Source: Dethiobacter sp. (GTDB lineage Bacteria; Bacillota_D; Dethiobacteria; Dethiobacterales; Dethiobacteraceae). Taken from it: 6,140 nucleotides of DNA. Location of the stretch: assembly GCA_018333395.1 (NCBI GenBank), contig JAGXSQ010000075.1, positions 1 through 6,140 of the forward strand. Reading direction: 5' to 3'. The notes beneath the pieces were generated by a model. It did not search any database, was not told the DNA's origin, and was given only the letters and a program-made list of their open reading frames with translations. A program made the translations under genes and the position numbers. Positions 6,139 to 6,140 of the stretch are shown here, piece after piece. Each line of letters begins with the position of its first letter. Within the stretch, counting starts at the first letter, position 1.

Positions 6139-6140
6139 AA

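Overview
The window looks like core chromosome of an endospore-forming Firmicute, most likely an anaerobic clostridial-type or Peptococcaceae/Negativicutes-like lineage. The grounds are a full-length SpoIVA, which is restricted to endospore formers, strong AGGAGG ribosome binding sites, GTG starts, moderate G+C (roughly 50-55% by eye) and the DUF512-der-plsY-gpsA-spoIVA gene order. Species cannot be decided from the sequence alone. All supported genes are on the plus strand.

Positions 1-4121 hold a tightly packed housekeeping operon. It begins with a DUF512-family radical SAM protein that is cut off by the left window edge. This is followed by der (ribosome-assembly GTPase), plsY (acyl-phosphate:glycerol-3-phosphate acyltransferase) and gpsA (glycerol-3-phosphate dehydrogenase). 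Adjacent genes overlap by 19, 4 and 1 bases, which implies co-transcription and translational coupling. GpsA makes sn-glycerol 3-phosphate and PlsY acylates it, so the last two genes encode consecutive steps that start phospholipid synthesis. A short GC hairpin with a T-run directly after gpsA closes the operon.

Positions 4122-5846 form a separate sporulation unit. A sigma-E-like promoter at about 4155-4184 precedes a roughly 110-base leader and then spoIVA, the ATPase that polymerises into the basement layer of the spore coat. The leader contains a second strong Shine-Dalgarno and a possible 17-codon peptide that overlaps the spoIVA start. A terminator hairpin follows spoIVA.

Positions 5847-6140 begin with a non-coding stretch containing a compact cluster of overlapping, mutually exclusive inverted repeats (5921-5970). 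A good sigma-A-type promoter (TTGCTT-17-TATATT) then leads into a complete class II tRNA-Leu(GAG) with encoded CCA, which ends two bases before the window edge.

The genes are well-known families in a familiar arrangement, and I found no convincing new biological system. The points most worth a second look are the tandem-Shine-Dalgarno leader ORF before spoIVA, the inverted-repeat cluster at 5921-5970, and the still uncharacterised radical SAM protein coupled to der.
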